Under the pieces are notes generated by a model. The model had not been told where the DNA came from, did not search any database, and saw only the letters and a program-made list of their open reading frames with translations. Made by a program: the position numbers and the translations under genes. Below, one piece after another: positions 5,304 to 6,802 of a stretch of 6,802 nucleotides of DNA (position 1 is its first letter; each line of letters begins with the position of its first letter). The stretch is from Thermoflexus sp042408365 (GTDB taxonomy: Bacteria; Chloroflexota; Anaerolineae; Thermoflexales; Thermoflexaceae), in NCBI RefSeq assembly GCF_042408365.1, contig NZ_JBHOQJ010000249.1:1-6802 (forward strand), read 5' to 3'.

Positions 5304-6443
5304 CGCGTGCTGGCTCTTGGCGGAGCGGGTGCGGTGGCCCGGGAGGCCACCCGCGATCTCTGTCAATACGGCGCCCTCTTCGATGAGATTGTGATCGCCG
5401 ATATCGATCCCCGGAAAGCCGAGCGTTTGGCTCGGGAAATCGGCGATCCACGCCTCCGGGTGATCCCTCTCGATGTCCGGGATGAAGAGGCGTTGGTCCG
5501 GCGGATCCGCGAGTTCGATGTGGTCATGAACGGCCTTCCCTTCGCCTACGATGTGCTGGTCACTCGGGTCTGTGTGGAGGCGGGCGTCAGCGGGGTGGAT
5601 CTGGCCTTCGATGAGGCGCAGTTCGAACTGGATGAAGCAGCCCGGTCGAAAGGGATGGTGTTCATCCCCGGCGTGGGGGCGACGCCGGGGACCACCAACG
5701 TCATGGCTGCCTATGGGGCTCGATTTGTGGATCAAGTGGAGGCCATCGAGATCGCCTTCGCCGCTTTCCGATGTCTCGCTCCCTCCCCGGGCCTGCTGCG
5801 CACCACCCTCTGGGAATTCAATCCGGAGGAGCCCGAGCGGGAGGCGGTTTACTGGGAAGATGGCGCGTGGCGGCCAGCCCCACCTTTCTCGGGGGAGAGG
5901 CGGATGCGTTTCCATGAGCAGATCGGCGAGCAGCTGGTTTATTATGTCCCTCACGATGAGGCCCGGACCCTGCCGCGTTCCTTTCCGGGGTTGCGCCGCG
6001 CCGCCGTACGCGGATGCTTCCCGCCGCATGTGATGCAGGCGATGCGTGCCCTCTACGAGCTGGGCGCCCTCTCCTCCACGCCGGTTTCGGTGAATGGGAC
6101 AACCTACCCGGCCATTGACCTTGTCGCCCATCTCCTGGCCGCGCTCCCTGCCTCCCGGGAGAACCCTCGTTGGGCGTATGGGTTGGTGGTCGAGGTCCAC
6201 GGCCAACAGGCGGGGCGTCCGCGGACGGTCGTGTTGCGCAACCGCCATCCGCCTCAGGAGGTGTGGGGAGGAGAAGCCGCCTATTACCGCAACATCGGTG
6301 TGCCCTTGAGCATCGGGGTTCAGATGATCGCACGGGGCGAGATCACCGCTCGAGGCGTGGTCCCGCCCGAACGCGCCATCCCCCCGGAGCGGTTCTTCGA
6401 GGAACTGGCCCGAAGAGGGATCGAAATCTTGGTGGAAGGATGA
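5301..6443 (+). CDS. Saccharopine dehydrogenase-family NAD(P)-dependent oxidoreductase
   Basis: The 380-residue protein opens with a Rossmann nucleotide-binding fold: strand MRVLALGG, glycine-rich GGAGAVA loop at 7-13, and acidic residues D34/D36 at the end of the second strand, which would favour NAD over NADP. NGLPF at 77-81, the GVDLAFDE segment near 98-105 and VGATPGTTN at 125-133 match the saccharopine dehydrogenase/carboxynorspermidine-type family. The C-terminal part should form the substrate domain. Such proteins act on amino acids or polyamine precursors, or have unknown substrates; lysine metabolism cannot be claimed because no pathway gene is nearby. I chose ATG 5301 since GGAGG (5291-5295) precedes it by 5 nt and the Rossmann strand begins at once. 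ATG 5289 adds four residues; a GTG at 5148 would add 51 residues without recognisable content. A strong hairpin lies 20 nt after its stop, so it is probably a single-gene transcript. Confidence 0.88.
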   Translation: MRVLALGGAGAVAREATRDLCQYGALFDEIVIADIDPRKAERLAREIGDPRLRVIPLDVRDEEALVRRIREFDVVMNGLPFAYDVLVTRVCVEAGVSGVDLAFDEAQFELDEAARSKGMVFIPGVGATPGTTNVMAAYGARFVDQVEAIEIAFAAFRCLAPSPGLLRTTLWEFNPEEPEREAVYWEDGAWRPAPPFSGERRMRFHEQIGEQLVYYVPHDEARTLPRSFPGLRRAAVRGCFPPHVMQAMRALYELGALSSTPVSVNGTTYPAIDLVAHLLAALPASRENPRWAYGLVVEVHGQQAGRPRTVVLRNRHPPQEVWGGEAAYYRNIGVPLSIGVQMIARGEITARGVVPPERAIPPERFFEELARRGIEILVEG

Positions 6444-6462
6444 GGAAATTGGTTTCTTTGTC

Positions 6463-6493
6463 GGGTGCGGGCCATCGAAGGCGGCCCGCACCC
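6463..6493 (+). terminator. Strong 3' hairpin, terminator-like or dispersed palindrome
   Basis: GGGTGCGGGCC (6463-6473) and GGCCCGCACCC (6483-6493) pair perfectly over 11 bp with a 9-nt loop. After one mismatch three more pairs extend the stem (6459-6461 with 6495-6497). It sits 20 nt after the oxidoreductase stop, a normal terminator location, but no T run follows. The loop and 3' arm TCGAAGGCGG also occur at 4007-4016, so it may be a mobile palindromic repeat used as a 3' end protector. Confidence 0.55.
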
Positions 6494-6515
6494 TACAGAA
6501 TGGAGCGTCTACTGC

Positions 6516-6544
6516 TTTAAATTTGGAGTTTTCAGGGGCCGGGC
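6516..6544 (-). repeat. Dispersed short repeat, copy C
   Basis: On the minus strand this reads GCCC-GGCCCCTGAAAACT and then CCAAATTTAAA. Its 12-base core (6527-6538) is identical to positions 146-157 on the + strand, and the whole element aligns with positions 1-29. It lies downstream of the oxidoreductase hairpin. Confidence 0.5.
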
Positions 6545-6593
6545 CAGGGGCCGTTTGGAGCAGGGCGCTGTAGCGTCCGCTCTTGGTCATCGG

Positions 6594-6606
6594 CCCAGCC
6601 CCGAAA
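6594..6606 (+). repeat. 13-bp exact repeat of positions 1-13
   Basis: CCCAGCCCCGAAA occurs here and at the very left edge of the window in the same orientation. It looks like the GC-rich half of the dispersed element without its A/T-rich tail. Whether the similarity continues leftward from position 1 cannot be seen. Confidence 0.4.
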
Positions 6607-6663
6607 GATTCGTTCCCCCTCTCCCCCCCAGCCCTTTGGGCCGTGGGGATGTATAGACCAGAT

Positions 6664-6700
6664 ACATGGGTAACACTTGTTCAGAGACATGGGTAACACT
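6664..6700 (+). repeat. Two 14-bp direct repeats at the IS end
   Basis: ACATGGGTAACACT is present at 6664-6677 and again at 6687-6700 with a 9-bp gap. The 23-bp period is about two helical turns, so both copies face the same side of the DNA, which suits binding by a transposase multimer. Confidence 0.75.
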
Positions 6701-6711
6701 GGATACGATAG

Positions 6712-6746
6712 GGGCACGACACCTGATGCGGAGGTGGGACGTGCCC
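6712..6746 (+). promoter_or_regulatory. Hairpin enclosing the transposase ribosome-binding site and GTG start
   Basis: GGGCACG (6712-6718) pairs with CGTGCCC (6740-6746), and CACCT (6720-6724) pairs with AGGTG (6732-6736), leaving a 7-nt loop. These 12 pairs cover the GTG at 6741-6743 and most of GGAGG at 6730-6734. Some insertion sequences (IS10, IS50) are known to use leader hairpins to block translation from read-through transcripts; that this one does so is inference. Confidence 0.5.
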
Positions 6747-6802
6747 TGGAAGGAGTGCACCATGCTGTCCCTTCGGGCTGAGTTCGTACACTTGGCCTTG
6801 CA
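6741..6802 (+). CDS. IS481-family transposase, N-terminal fragment
   Basis: Only 20 codons are inside the window, starting at GTG 6741 with GGAGG (6730-6734) 6 nt upstream. The residues include PWKE, then SLRAEFVHLAL, which matches the characteristic opening of IS481-type transposases, where this segment leads into an N-terminal helix-turn-helix followed by a DDE integrase core. An alternative start is ATG 6762 (codon 8), which has AAGGAG 6 nt upstream and would escape the leader hairpin. The frame runs off the right edge, so integrity of the gene cannot be judged. Confidence 0.65.
   Translation, partial: MPWKECTMLSLRAEFVHLAL

Larger units (their letters stand above)
6444..6649. other. Repeat-rich intergenic region before the insertion sequence
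   Basis: No gene is supported. The stretch carries an 11-bp hairpin (6463-6493), dispersed repeat copy C (6516-6544, minus orientation), a second exact copy of the 13 bases found at 1-13 (6594-6606), and pyrimidine runs at 6615-6634 that form a G-quadruplex motif on the other strand. Confidence 0.6.
6650..6802 (+). mobile_element. Left end of an IS481-like insertion sequence (partial)
   Basis: The transposase N-terminus at 6741 and the terminal-looking DNA ahead of it indicate an insertion sequence entering from the right edge. Two exact copies of ACATGGGTAACACT lie at 6664-6677 and 6687-6700, 23 bp apart, as expected for subterminal transposase-binding sites. The outer boundary is uncertain: TGT at 6650 (TGTATAGACC) or TGT at 6678 (TGTTCAGAGA) are both possible tips, as IS481-family ends commonly begin with TGT. 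The right end and target duplication lie outside the window. Confidence 0.65.

Noticed and set aside
1..6802. CRISPR array, tRNA, rRNA or toxin-antitoxin/defence genes
   Set aside because: I saw no regularly spaced repeats of CRISPR length, no tRNA cloverleaf or rRNA sequence, and no second small coupled gene pair.

Overview
The window is GC-rich bacterial chromosome. It carries six complete protein genes, all on the + strand, and the first codons of a seventh at the right edge. An AmaP/Asp23-type membrane protein and a ScpB, together with many G-rich hairpins, would fit a thermophilic Chloroflexota-like bacterium. That assignment is an inference from style, not proof.

Layout: 1-305 has no gene but holds short repeats and hairpins. 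Positions 306-3828 hold a tight four-gene run, era - truB - ribF - amaP-like. Gaps are 13, 77 and 25 nt, and most genes have a clear Shine-Dalgarno sequence, so one transcript is likely. Positions 3829-4064 are non-coding with a nested hairpin, a very G-rich run and a weak terminator-like structure. scpB follows at 4065-4673, without scpA beside it. Positions 4674-5300 are a long gene-poor stretch with one plausible sigma70-type promoter. Positions 5301-6443 encode a saccharopine-dehydrogenase-fold oxidoreductase whose start codon and ribosome-binding site lie inside a palindrome. Positions 6444-6649 carry a strong hairpin, dispersed short repeats and a G-quadruplex motif on the minus strand. 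From about 6650 or 6678 to the right edge is the left end of an IS481-like insertion sequence: two subterminal direct repeats, then the first 20 codons of its transposase.

Functionally, the first cluster joins ribosome maturation (Era on the 30S subunit), tRNA modification (TruB), flavin cofactor synthesis (RibF) and a cell-envelope protein. ScpB belongs to the SMC chromosome-condensation complex. The oxidoreductase has no pathway partner here, so its substrate stays open.

No obvious new multi-gene system is visible. The most interesting signals are non-coding: start codons of two genes buried in inverted repeats, a transposase leader hairpin, and families of short repeats shared by intergenic regions thousands of bases apart.
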